A DNA stretch of 64,000 nt from Desulfovibrio sp. (GTDB lineage: Bacteria > Desulfobacterota > Desulfovibrionia > Desulfovibrionales > Desulfovibrionaceae), in assembly GCA_016208105.1 (NCBI GenBank), contig JACQYS010000013.1, positions 124,001-188,000 on the forward strand, in the 5' to 3' direction. Below are positions 8,105-15,576 of this stretch, piece after piece. Below the pieces are notes generated by a model. It ran no database searches, was not told the origin of the DNA, and saw only the letters and a list, made by a program, of their open reading frames with translations. Both the position numbers and the translations under genes were made by a program. Each line of letters starts with the position of its first letter. Position 1 is the stretch's first letter.

Positions 8105-8722
8105 ATGAAAGCAGTGGCCATCAATGGAAGCCCCCGCAAGGGCGGCAATACGGAAACCCTGCTGCGCGAAGTGCTCAAGCCGCTGGACGCCGCCGGGTGG
8201 AAGACGACCTTCATCCAGGTCGGCGGAGCCAAGATCAAAGGATGCATCGCCTGCTTCAAGTGCTTCGAGAACAAGGATATGCGCTGCGCCGTAAAAAACG
8301 ACGTATTGAACGACTGTCTGGCCCAGATGCTGGATGCTGACGCCATCATCATGGGCTCGCCCACCTACTTCACCGACGTCACAGCGGAACTGAAGGCCCT
8401 CATCGACCGGTCCGGGCTGGTCTCCATCGCCAACGGGACGGCCTTTGCCGGAAAGATCGGAGCGGCGGTGGTAGCGGTGCGAAGGGGCGGGGGCACCCAC
8501 GTGTACGACAGCATCAACCACATGTTCCTCATGTCCGGCATGATCGTTCCCGGATCATCTTATTGGAACCTGGGGTTCGGCCTTAACCCCGGCGAGGTGA
8601 ACAAGGACGGCGAGGGCATGAGCAACATGCGTCACCTGGGCAAAGCCATCGACTGGCTTGGGCGGGCCATCAAGCCCCATTTGACAAATTACCCCAAACC
8701 GCCGTCCCCGGGCGAAGGATGA
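8105..8722 (+). CDS. NADPH-dependent FMN reductase / iron-sulfur flavoprotein-like (flavodoxin fold)
   Basis: A 205-residue flavodoxin-fold reductase. The FMN phosphate loop is NGSPRKGGNTETLL near the N-terminus, followed by the cysteine cluster GCIACFKCFENKDMRCAV that marks the iron-sulfur flavoprotein/NADPH-dependent FMN reductase group. GSPTYFTDVTAELKALIDRSG and AVRRGGGTHVYDSINHMFLM are also typical. The gene has a strong AGGAGG site and is divergent from the HxlR regulator. It probably reduces quinones, nitro compounds or other electrophiles, or serves as an electron carrier. It is followed by a quinol-monooxygenase-like gene, likely in the same operon. Confidence 0.88.
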   Translation: MKAVAINGSPRKGGNTETLLREVLKPLDAAGWKTTFIQVGGAKIKGCIACFKCFENKDMRCAVKNDVLNDCLAQMLDADAIIMGSPTYFTDVTAELKALIDRSGLVSIANGTAFAGKIGAAVVAVRRGGGTHVYDSINHMFLMSGMIVPGSSYWNLGFGLNPGEVNKDGEGMSNMRHLGKAIDWLGRAIKPHLTNYPKPPSPGEG

Positions 8723-8763
8723 GCCTTGCCGGGCGGTGACAAGCATCCCAGGAGTGCATCAGC

Positions 8764-9054
8764 ATGGCGAGTATACATGTAGTGGCCACTATCGTGGCCA
8801 AGAAAGGCAGGGAGAACGACGTTGAAAAGATCCTCACGGGCTTGATCGCCCCCTCGCGCAAGGACCCGGGCTGCATACTCTATGACCTGCACCGCAGCCT
8901 GGAAAATCCCTGCGTGTTCGTCTTCTACGAAACCTGGGAGAGTCAGGAACTGCTCGGCAAGCATCTGGAGACGCCGCATTTGCTGGCTTGGCGCGGCAAG
9001 GCCCCGGAGTTGGCCGAGTCCATGGACGTAAAGGTCCTTGAAAAGATTGGATAA
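8764..9054 (+). CDS. antibiotic biosynthesis monooxygenase / quinol monooxygenase (YgiN-like)
   Basis: A 96-residue ferredoxin-like dimeric barrel protein of the ABM family. The family pattern VVATIVAKKGRENDVEKIL, then PGCILYDLHRSLENPCVFVFYETWES and HLETPHLLAW, is clear. Members act as cofactor-free quinol or heme monooxygenases. It starts 41 bases after the flavoprotein gene behind AGGAG, so the two probably form an HxlR-controlled pair handling quinones or related stress. In an anaerobe the oxygenase reaction may matter only during oxygen exposure. Confidence 0.85.
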   Translation: MASIHVVATIVAKKGRENDVEKILTGLIAPSRKDPGCILYDLHRSLENPCVFVFYETWESQELLGKHLETPHLLAWRGKAPELAESMDVKVLEKIG

Positions 9055-9144
9055 CGAAAAATCACCTTGCGTGAAGGCGAGACATTTGAGCAGGCCTCCC
9101 CAAATGCGGTGAGCTTTACCACCCCTCACAACGGGCTTCAAAAG

Positions 9145-9187
9145 CAAAGGAGCCGGAACGCATAATGAGGCGCTTCCGGCTCTTTTG
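9145..9187. terminator. bidirectional terminator
   Basis: AGCCGGAA and its complement TTCCGGCT form the core of a stem with flanking A and T runs, ending in CTCTTTTG on the plus strand and CTTTGCTTTT on the minus strand. It separates the monooxygenase gene from the convergent nickel genes. The remainder of this 270-base gap shows no other feature. Confidence 0.75.
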
Positions 9188-9324
9188 ATTCTGGCCCAAG
9201 GGCATTCTTGCCTGAGGACGTTCTTCACGAGGCAAAGCTGGAAAAACGGACAAGCCCGTCCTGGCTGGCAACATGTTGGCGTAGTTCCGGTGCCTCTCGG
9301 CAAACCCGGGAGTTCAGAACAACC

Positions 9325-9966
9325 CTACCTGGGCCGCTTGAACCAGGCGGCAATGCCCACCAGACCCACTATCCAGCCCAGTCCCCCAATGATGTCTCGG
9401 AGCCTGGACGACTGTTCCTGCTCGGCTATCCTGGCCAACTCCAGTTTGAGCGGAGTGAGCTTCTCCTCCACCGTCTTGGCCACTGCCGCTTCCATAAGCG
9501 CGGTGAACTTCGCCTCGTCCATGCCCGTGGCGGGGGCGGGACCAATTTGTCCTTGGGAAGCATTCGTCCCCGCACCGGCTTGGTGCATTCCGGGTATGGG
9601 CAAGGCTCCGGGCGATGGAGCGGGAAGTGTTTGCGTCTGGGCGAATTCTCCCAGGTCCTTGGCTGTAAGGGTGAAATCGTTCTGATGGCCGTCCCCGGCC
9701 TTGAGAACGACCCTAAGAGGAGCGGTAACACCTTGGGGCAAGGCTATCTTGAACGCTCCGTCGGGCCCGGTGATCCCCTTTGCCACCACAGTGCCGGTGG
9801 AGTCGACAACCTCTACAGGAACATCCTGAGCTTTGCCGCCGCCTGCGAAGTAGCCTTCTCCGGTGATGCTTCCCTTTTCCACCACAGCGAAAACATTCAC
9901 CTTATGGGCCCAGGCAGGCATGGCCAACAAGACCAATAAGGCTAGCGCAGGCGGTATCCGAAACAT
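9325..9966 (-). CDS. nikL: NikL-like nickel ECF transport accessory protein
   Basis: A 213-residue envelope protein: signal peptide (FRIPPALALLVLLAMPAWA), then a beta-rich domain starting with histidine (HKVNVFAVVEKGSITGEGYF), a proline/glycine linker, a helical segment around residues 150-185, and a C-terminal membrane span (IIGGLGWIVGLVGIAAW). This arrangement matches the NikL subunit of energy-coupling-factor nickel transporters. I chose the ATG after GAGGTGTTCCCG; longer starts would bury the signal peptide. It is 11 bases downstream of the nikK-like gene. The core permease and ATPase genes nikM, nikQ and nikO are not adjacent. Confidence 0.62.
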   Translation of the reverse strand: MFRIPPALALLVLLAMPAWAHKVNVFAVVEKGSITGEGYFAGGGKAQDVPVEVVDSTGTVVAKGITGPDGAFKIALPQGVTAPLRVVLKAGDGHQNDFTLTAKDLGEFAQTQTLPAPSPGALPIPGMHQAGAGTNASQGQIGPAPATGMDEAKFTALMEAAVAKTVEEKLTPLKLELARIAEQEQSSRLRDIIGGLGWIVGLVGIAAWFKRPR

Positions 9967-9977
9967 CGGGAACACCT

Positions 9978-10745
9978 CTACTTGCCGGGCACGGGATGAA
10001 AATACACCCAGATGACGCCACCCAATTCCACGGGCATATCCTTGCCGTCTTTCTTCATCTTGGCGTCGTCGTCGGTCAGAGCGGCGAATCCCCACCAGCC
10101 GGCCCACGGAGCTGCGTAGGTGAACACGCCATTGGCATCTGTTTTCACAACCTGGGCCACGTAGGCCTCGTCCGGGGCTTTGACCGCCCCGTCCTTGTTG
10201 AAGAATTCCACCTCCACCTCAGCGTTGCCCAGCGCCTTGCCCTTGTAGAGAACCTTTCCGGTGAACACGTTGCCGGCATACAGGGCGAAGGGCTTGACCA
10301 TGGGCACGATCTCCAGCTTCATCCCCACAGGTTTGTCCCAGCCTTCATCGCCGCCCAGAGCGCTTATGATCGTCTTGGTCAGATGGACAATGTATTTTTT
10401 CTCGGCAGGTTCCCAATACGCCTGAGGCGTCATGGCGAATACGCTCACTCCAGGCGCCTTGACCTGGTATTCGGCTTTCCAGGCCTGCTTGCCGTCTATG
10501 ACGTTTGGAGAAAGAGACGAGGAGATATCCTGCTTCTGCCCCTTGACCAGAACCTCAAGCTTGGGCTTCTCCTGGTTCATTCCCTGGTTTTCCATGGGAT
10601 GCCAAAACCGGATGTCCAGGTTCACGGCCTTGGGCCCGTCCTTGACCACAAGGTTTTTGTCCGGAACCACCATCCCGAAATGGGCATGAGCCGGAAAGGC
10701 ACTGGCACACACGAAAAGCAGGGCGATCAGAACGACTGGGCGCAT
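9978..10745 (-). CDS. nikK: DUF4198 periplasmic protein, NikK-like nickel transport component
   Basis: A 255-residue exported DUF4198 protein. After the signal peptide (RPVVLIALLFVCASAFPAHA) the predicted mature form begins HFGMVVPDKN, with histidine at or near the N-terminus. Motifs of the family follow: LDIRFWHPMENQGMNQEKP, VHLTKTIISALGGDEGWDKPVGMKLEIVP, and a C-terminal immunoglobulin-like module ending GGVIWVYFHPVPGK. DUF4198 proteins accompany nickel ECF transporters as NikK. GGAGGA precedes the ATG. Its 3' end carries the ribosome-binding site of the nikL-like gene, so the two are an operon. The assignment rests on family resemblance and gene pairing. Confidence 0.68.
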   Translation of the reverse strand: MRPVVLIALLFVCASAFPAHAHFGMVVPDKNLVVKDGPKAVNLDIRFWHPMENQGMNQEKPKLEVLVKGQKQDISSSLSPNVIDGKQAWKAEYQVKAPGVSVFAMTPQAYWEPAEKKYIVHLTKTIISALGGDEGWDKPVGMKLEIVPMVKPFALYAGNVFTGKVLYKGKALGNAEVEVEFFNKDGAVKAPDEAYVAQVVKTDANGVFTYAAPWAGWWGFAALTDDDAKMKKDGKDMPVELGGVIWVYFHPVPGK

Positions 10746-10824
10746 GGGACTCCTCCGAGTGTCATCATTTTCTTGTTCGTGTAATTTAAGTAGCACGAAA
10801 CATCAAGCTGTGGCACTGGAAGGC

Positions 10825-11589
10825 TTATTTCTCGGCGAGGATTTTCTCCCAGTCGTCCCCCACCATCTTGGCCAGAGCCGCCCGGATGACCAGATCGAAA
10901 CCCGAGTTGGCGTAACGCTTGTCCCTATAGATAGTGTCCATTGCGGCAATCACGGCGTTCATGGGCAAAGGCAGCAGGGGCTTGAGACACTTGGAACCGG
11001 CAGGAGTGTCGCCGAAGCGCTCGAGGCATTGAGCTGCGGCCATGTCCCCGAATCCTTCGGCGAAAAGCTGTTTCTGGGCTTCAATCGTAGCCAACCAGGC
11101 GTGGGCGTAGGTGGGCTTCGCTCCAGGGATGGGGGTGGGTACGAAGCCTTCCAAATTTATTGGCCAGAATTCGGGATCGTCAAAGAGGAGCATGGCGTCG
11201 AATTGGGGATCGCGCACTTGCTTGCCGGACTCGACAAAGGGAATGCCGGTATCCTGGGCGGACATGATCGCCTTGAGGGCCACAGCCATCATTGGCAGGC
11301 GGCTGTACCTGGGGTCTGCGGAGAGGTGATCCATGTTGGTGACTGCCTGGGGTACGTCGATGCGTGCTGGCATTGGCGTGCCCGGCTGGGTTGCGGCAAA
11401 GGCGCGGGCCCCGGCAGCGGCCCCGGTCATGTAGCAGGTGCGGGCATCTCGGGGCATGCGGGACCATTGCCCGGCCAGAGGAGGGCCCTGGGATTGGGCT
11501 TGAGCTTGGTTCTGGGTCTGAGGTCTGGGCTGGCCCAGGGCTGGCAAGGCGAAAAGAAGGATCAGGAACAGGGCTGTCAGCGCGCGCAT
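10825..11589 (-). CDS. secreted protein of unknown function
   Basis: A 254-residue protein with a Sec signal peptide (RALTALFLILLFALPALG) followed by a Gln/Pro/Ala-rich linker (residues 20-40). The remaining domain has three cysteines (RTCYMTG, AAQCLERFG, SKCLKPLLPLP) and no motif I recognise. It lies 79 bases upstream of, and on the same strand as, the nikK-nikL-like pair, so it may be part of that transcription unit and function in the periplasm in metal handling, but there is no direct evidence. AAGGA sits seven bases before the ATG. Confidence 0.7.
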   Translation of the reverse strand: MRALTALFLILLFALPALGQPRPQTQNQAQAQSQGPPLAGQWSRMPRDARTCYMTGAAAGARAFAATQPGTPMPARIDVPQAVTNMDHLSADPRYSRLPMMAVALKAIMSAQDTGIPFVESGKQVRDPQFDAMLLFDDPEFWPINLEGFVPTPIPGAKPTYAHAWLATIEAQKQLFAEGFGDMAAAQCLERFGDTPAGSKCLKPLLPLPMNAVIAAMDTIYRDKRYANSGFDLVIRAALAKMVGDDWEKILAEK

Positions 11590-11713
11590 GGAGGTATCCT
11601 TTTTGGTTTCGTTCGGATCGGCGCGAGCAGCGGTTGCCGCCCGGACCTGCTTCTAAAATAGTAGCGTATTGGTTCCCTGCATGTCGAGGATGGACACTCA
11701 ACTCATTTCCCTC

Positions 11714-11753
11714 GCAGGGCTCCGCCCTGCACCCGTCAGGGGGATACCCCCTG
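11714..11753. repeat. intergenic hairpin modules (types C and B)
   Basis: GCAGGGC-TCC-GCCCTGC (11714-11730) is followed by CAGGGGG-ATA-CCCCCTG (11737-11753). Both hairpins belong to a modular repeat family that recurs at 33411, 40197 and 54108 in this window. Confidence 0.8.
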
Positions 11754-11788
11754 GACACTCAATGATACTCCTTGACACTACCCACTTG

Positions 11789-11806
11789 AATTTTGCATGC
11801 AAAATT
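11789..11806. promoter_or_regulatory. candidate GntR operator, perfect 18-bp palindrome
   Basis: AATTTTGCATGCAAAATT is perfectly symmetric and lies in an AT-rich patch 53 bases before the GntR regulator start codon. TTGACA at 11772-11777 is a good -35 element just upstream. The palindrome would cover the -10 region, consistent with autorepression. Confidence 0.65.
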
Positions 11807-11858
11807 TTAAATACAGACATTGGAATATCCCGCGAGGAGAAAACTTGGACGTGCCCAC

Positions 11859-12572
11859 ATGAAGAACGCTTCTTCCAATCTCTCGCCGGCCAGGATGGCC
11901 ATCCTCCCACGCCCCATCAGGCACCAGAACCTGGACGAGATGGTCTACGCCAGAGTCAAAGACATGCTCGCCTCGGGAGAACTGGAACCAGGCCAGCGAA
12001 TCGTGCAGGAGGACATGGCCGCCGGTCTTGAAGTCAGCAGGACGCCCCTGGTCAACGCGCTCAAACGCTTAGCCCAGGAGGGCCTGCTCGAATGGGTTCC
12101 CAGGCGCGGAATATACGTCAGGGTCCTTGGGCTTGCCGAACTGGTGCACCTTTTCGAGGTGCGCGAGCGCCTGGAACCCCTGGCCGCGGAGCTTGCCGCC
12201 GCCCAGATCAGCGCTAAGGAAGCCGACGAGATGTACGAGCTGTGGCAAGGCATGCAGGGGCTGCCGGACACCCAAGAGTCTCACAAGCTCTTCATCGAGA
12301 GGGACAGGAGCTTCCACTGGCGCCTGGCGGAACTCTCCGCCAACCCTTACCTGATGACCGCCATGGCCCCGGTGAACATGCTGGCCGCGGCATACCTGCA
12401 TGGCACGCCTCGCCCCTGGGAGGACACCGTCCCGGACCATATGGCGGTGATCGAAGGCCTTCGCCGGAAAGACTCCGAGGCAACCGGCCAGGCCATGCGC
12501 CGTCACATCGCCCAATCCCTTGAAGCCCTTCGCCGCGAGGCCGCAGCCCAACCGGAAACCGCAAGGAGTTGA
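11859..12572 (+). CDS. GntR family transcriptional regulator, FCD ligand-binding domain
   Basis: A 237-residue FadR-subfamily regulator. The N-terminal winged helix includes LDEMVYARVKDMLASGELEPGQRIVQEDMAAGLEVSRTPLVNALKRLAQEGLLEWVPRRG. The all-helical FCD domain follows, with the usual aspartate and histidine metal or ligand positions in ERDRSFHWRLAELS and PDHMAVIEGLRRKD ... MRRHI. The start is uncertain: ATG at 11859 fits the domain, but the nearest purine-rich site is about 20 bases away, and an upstream TTG at 11820 is also in frame. It is followed three bases later by hydroxypyruvate isomerase, which it presumably regulates in response to a C2-C4 organic acid. Confidence 0.88.
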   Translation: MKNASSNLSPARMAILPRPIRHQNLDEMVYARVKDMLASGELEPGQRIVQEDMAAGLEVSRTPLVNALKRLAQEGLLEWVPRRGIYVRVLGLAELVHLFEVRERLEPLAAELAAAQISAKEADEMYELWQGMQGLPDTQESHKLFIERDRSFHWRLAELSANPYLMTAMAPVNMLAAAYLHGTPRPWEDTVPDHMAVIEGLRRKDSEATGQAMRRHIAQSLEALRREAAAQPETARS

Positions 12573-12575
12573 ACC

Positions 12576-13361
12576 GTGCCGAAATTCTCAGCAAACCTGT
12601 CCATGCTCTTTACGGAACATCCCTTCCCCGAACGTTTCGCTGCCGCTGCCGCTGCCGGCTTCACCGCAGTGGAATACCTCTTCCCCTACGACTATGCCCC
12701 GGCCAAACTGGCCGGGCTTCTCAAGCAGCACGGGCTTTCCCAGGTGCTGTTCAACCTGCCTGCCGGGGACTGGGCCGCCGGGGACAGGGGCATAGCCGCG
12801 GACCCGTCCTGGACCGAGGAGTTCCGCGCTGGCGTTGCCAAGGCCGTAACCTACGCCAAAGTGCTTGAGACCCCCCGGTTGAACTGTCTGGCCGGGAAAG
12901 CCCCCAAGGGAGTGGCGCACGAGGACATGTGGCGCACCCTGGTGGAGAATCTTCGCTTCGCCGCCGATGCTCTGGCCAAGGAGAACCTGACCCTCCTGGT
13001 TGAATTCATCAACCGCAAGGATATTCCCGGGTTCTTCCTCCACTCCTCAGCCCAGACCCTGTACCTGATCGAAGAGGTCGGCAGGCCGAACGTCTTCATG
13101 CAGTACGACGTCTACCACGCCCAGCGCGAGGAGGGAGAGCTGGCCGCCACTCTCCGGGCGCACATGGACAAGATCGGCCACATCCAGATCGCGGACAACC
13201 CAGGCCGCCACCAGCCCGGAACCGGCGAGATCAACTTCCCCTACGTGTTCAAGGAGATCGACCGTCTGGGTTATGCGGGCCACATCGGCCTCGAATACGT
13301 TCCGGAACCCGACACCCTGGCCTCCCTGGCCTGGATGAAAAAAATGGGCATCACCCACTAG
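12576..13361 (+). CDS. hyi: hydroxypyruvate isomerase
   Basis: A 261-residue TIM-barrel isomerase interconverting hydroxypyruvate and tartronate semialdehyde. It follows the E. coli Hyi pattern closely: FSANLSMLF at the N-terminus, VEYLFPYDY, NLPAGDWAAGDRGIA, LVEFINRKDIPGF with the first catalytic glutamate, MQYDVYHAQREEGEL, IQIADNPGRHQPGTGEIN, and GLEYVPEPDT with the second glutamate. The start is GTG with AAGGAG upstream. It sits between the GntR regulator and a tartronate semialdehyde reductase, so carbon flows from hydroxypyruvate towards glycerate. No glyoxylate carboligase is in the window. Confidence 0.93.
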   Translation: MPKFSANLSMLFTEHPFPERFAAAAAAGFTAVEYLFPYDYAPAKLAGLLKQHGLSQVLFNLPAGDWAAGDRGIAADPSWTEEFRAGVAKAVTYAKVLETPRLNCLAGKAPKGVAHEDMWRTLVENLRFAADALAKENLTLLVEFINRKDIPGFFLHSSAQTLYLIEEVGRPNVFMQYDVYHAQREEGELAATLRAHMDKIGHIQIADNPGRHQPGTGEINFPYVFKEIDRLGYAGHIGLEYVPEPDTLASLAWMKKMGITH

Positions 13362-13379
13362 CGCCTGCAAGGAGTTTCC

Positions 13380-14267
13380 ATGAAACGCATAGGATTCATC
13401 GGACTTGGAATCATGGGCAAGCCCATGTGCCGCAACCTGCTCAAGGCGGGATACGAACTCACCGTTTTCAGCCGCACCCAAAAGGACGTCGACCTTATTG
13501 TCTCCGCCGGAGCCAAGGCCGGTGCTTCCGCCAAAGACGTGGCTTCCCGCTCGGACATCATAATCACCATGCTGCCCAATTCGCCCCAGGTGAAGGAGGT
13601 GGTCCTCGGGCCCGGCGGTGTTCTCGAAGGAGCGGCAGCGGGCTCCATCGTGGTGGACATGAGCTCCATCGCCCCCCTGGCCAGCCAGGAAATCGCCGCA
13701 GAGTTGGCAAAGAAAGGCGTTCGCATGCTGGACGCCCCGGTGAGCGGCGGCGAGCCCAAGGCCATAGAGGGCACCCTGTCCGTGATGGTCGGGGGGTCGC
13801 AGGCCGATTTCGACGAATGCCTGCCCGTGCTCAAGTCCATGGCCGCCTCGGTGGTTCTGGTGGGAGCAATCGGCGCGGGCAACGTGACCAAGCTTGCCAA
13901 CCAGATCGTGGTGGCCTTAAACATCGCGGCCATGTCCGAGGCCCTGGTCCTGGCCACCAAGGCCGGGGTGAGTCCGGACCTGGTTTATCAAGCCATTCGG
14001 GGCGGGCTGGCCGGGAGCACTGTGCTGGACGCCAAGGCTCCTCTGGTGATGGACGGCAAGTTCACGCCCGGCTTCAAGATTAACCTCCACGCCAAGGACC
14101 TCTACAACGTCCTGGAGACCTCGCATGAATTAAACGTGAGCCTGCCCCTCACGGCCCAGGTGATGGAAGTGATGCAAGCCCTCAAGGCCGACGGCCTTGG
14201 AGATTCTGACCACGGTGCATTGATCCGCTACTGGGAGAAACTGGCCAAGGTGGAGGCCAGGCGTTAG
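13380..14267 (+). CDS. garR: 2-hydroxy-3-oxopropionate (tartronate semialdehyde) reductase
   Basis: A 295-residue beta-hydroxyacid dehydrogenase that reduces tartronate semialdehyde to D-glycerate with NAD(P)H. The dinucleotide fold is GFIGLGIMGKPMCRNLL at the N-terminus; the substrate-binding signature is DAPVSGGEPKAIEGTLSVMVGG; the catalytic lysine lies in GAGNVTKLANQIVVALNIAAMSEALVLA; and the C-terminal GFKINLHAKDL segment is typical. It starts 18 bases after hyi behind AAGGAG. GarR and GlxR cannot be told apart by sequence alone. With hyi it forms a short glycerate-producing route. Confidence 0.9.
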   Translation: MKRIGFIGLGIMGKPMCRNLLKAGYELTVFSRTQKDVDLIVSAGAKAGASAKDVASRSDIIITMLPNSPQVKEVVLGPGGVLEGAAAGSIVVDMSSIAPLASQEIAAELAKKGVRMLDAPVSGGEPKAIEGTLSVMVGGSQADFDECLPVLKSMAASVVLVGAIGAGNVTKLANQIVVALNIAAMSEALVLATKAGVSPDLVYQAIRGGLAGSTVLDAKAPLVMDGKFTPGFKINLHAKDLYNVLETSHELNVSLPLTAQVMEVMQALKADGLGDSDHGALIRYWEKLAKVEARR

Positions 14268-14291
14268 GCGCTTTTTTGGGGTGGAGTTGAA

Positions 14292-14330
14292 GGCATCCGG
14301 CGGCCAAAGGGCTCTGCCCTTTGGAATCCC
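14292..14330. repeat. intergenic hairpin module (type A)
   Basis: CCAAAGGG-CTCTG-CCCTTTGG sits inside the longer conserved frame CCGGCGG ... AATCCC. The same module recurs at 35575, 36638 and 54012. Confidence 0.8.
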
Positions 14331-14383
14331 GAATTTATGCCGCACTTCTACGGGCCTTCTCGAGCTTACAATTCAACCTATGG

Positions 14384-14415
14384 AAAAAGGGCCGGGATAA
14401 TTCCCGGCCCTTTTT
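14384..14415. terminator. bidirectional terminator between garR and gldA
   Basis: AAAAAGGGCCGGGA pairs with TCCCGGCCCTTTTT around a four-base loop, with an A run on one side and a T run on the other. This serves both converging genes. Confidence 0.9.
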
Positions 14416-14439
14416 GTTTTATCCTAGCAAATCACATTG

Positions 14440-15525
14440 TCAGCCCTTACGGCGGCGGCCTTCGGTGTCCGCAGCCTTGATGGCCGCCAGCACAGCTTCG
14501 GGCGTCACCCCGCCCTTGATGTTGTGGATGGTTTCGCCTTGGGCACAGGCCTTCTGGGACACCGCCATCAGCTGTTCATCCGTCGGGTTTTCAAGGCCTA
14601 TATCGGCGAGGCAAACAGGCAGGCCCACCGCCTGGCAGAAGTCATAGACCTTGGAAACCACGTCCGCTGGGCGCCCGGTCAGCTTAAGAAGCGACAAAGT
14701 GCCGATAGCCACTTTCTCGCCATGCCAGCAGTTGTGGGTTTCGGGCAACACGGTAAGGCCGTTGTGGATGGCGTGAGCGCCGGACAGTCCGCCGCTTTCA
14801 AAGCCAAGGCCGGAGAGAAGCGTGTTGGCTTCAATGATGCGCTCAAGCTCAGGCGTCACCGCCCTGTTCTCGCAAGCTTTCACAGCGGCGACCCCGTCAG
14901 CCATGAGCGTGTCGAAGCACATGCGCGCCAGGCCGTACGCCGTCATGGTGCCGGGACGCCCCGTCATGTTCGCGGCTTGGCTTAACCGGCAATCCTCGGC
15001 CTCGAACCATGTGGACAACGCATCGCCCATGCCCGAGACCAGAAAGCGGGCAGGGGCGTTGGCGACCACCGTGCTGTCCACCAGCACCACGTCCGGATTT
15101 CGCGGCAGAAGCAGATAGCGTTTGAAGGCCCCCTCGGGGGTGTAGATAACGGACAAGGCGCTGCAGGGCGCATCGGTCGAGGCCAGGGTCGGCACGACCA
15201 CCACCGGAAGCGACAAGGCATGCCCGACAGCTTTGGCCGTATCCAGGGGTTTCCCGCCGCCAACGCCAATGATGACGTCCACCTTGCCCTTCTTGCCCAC
15301 GTCCACCAGGCGGTCGATTTCTTCGTCACTGCATTCGCCGGTGAAGGTCTCATGCACCAACGCGAGCTGCGACTGCCCGGCCACGGCCTGCTCCGCGATA
15401 GGGCGGGCCGTCCTGCTGACAATCATCAACCCCTTTTTCCCCAACCGGGCGGCCTCTTCAGGCAGAGCGCCGAGCGCTCCGGCCCCCTGGACATACCGGG
15501 CGGGGAATATCGAAGCACAAACCAT
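14440..15525 (-). CDS. gldA: glycerol dehydrogenase (iron-type alcohol dehydrogenase family)
   Basis: A 361-residue NAD-dependent, zinc-containing polyol dehydrogenase that oxidises glycerol to dihydroxyacetone. The nucleotide-binding GVGGGKPLDTAKAV, the diagnostic PTLASTDAPCSALSVIYTPEG, LLPRNPDVVLVDS, and the metal ligands in GMGDALSTWFEA, HAIHNGL and WHGEKVAIG all match GldA. GGAGG precedes the ATG. It converges on hyi-garR across a shared terminator, so a C3/glycerol theme runs through this part of the window. It could act on a related diol such as 1,2-propanediol, as GldA enzymes are not strictly specific. Confidence 0.9.
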   Translation of the reverse strand: MVCASIFPARYVQGAGALGALPEEAARLGKKGLMIVSRTARPIAEQAVAGQSQLALVHETFTGECSDEEIDRLVDVGKKGKVDVIIGVGGGKPLDTAKAVGHALSLPVVVVPTLASTDAPCSALSVIYTPEGAFKRYLLLPRNPDVVLVDSTVVANAPARFLVSGMGDALSTWFEAEDCRLSQAANMTGRPGTMTAYGLARMCFDTLMADGVAAVKACENRAVTPELERIIEANTLLSGLGFESGGLSGAHAIHNGLTVLPETHNCWHGEKVAIGTLSLLKLTGRPADVVSKVYDFCQAVGLPVCLADIGLENPTDEQLMAVSQKACAQGETIHNIKGGVTPEAVLAAIKAADTEGRRRKG

Positions 15526-15576
15526 ACGTGATCCCTCCTCAGTTCAAACGACCCCACTCGGGGGAGAAACTGACGT

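Noticed and set aside
10746-10824. Cobalamin or nickel-responsive riboswitch or NikR operator before the nikK-like gene
   Set aside because: No B12-box, NiCo-type motif or NikR-type palindrome could be seen in the 79-base gap.
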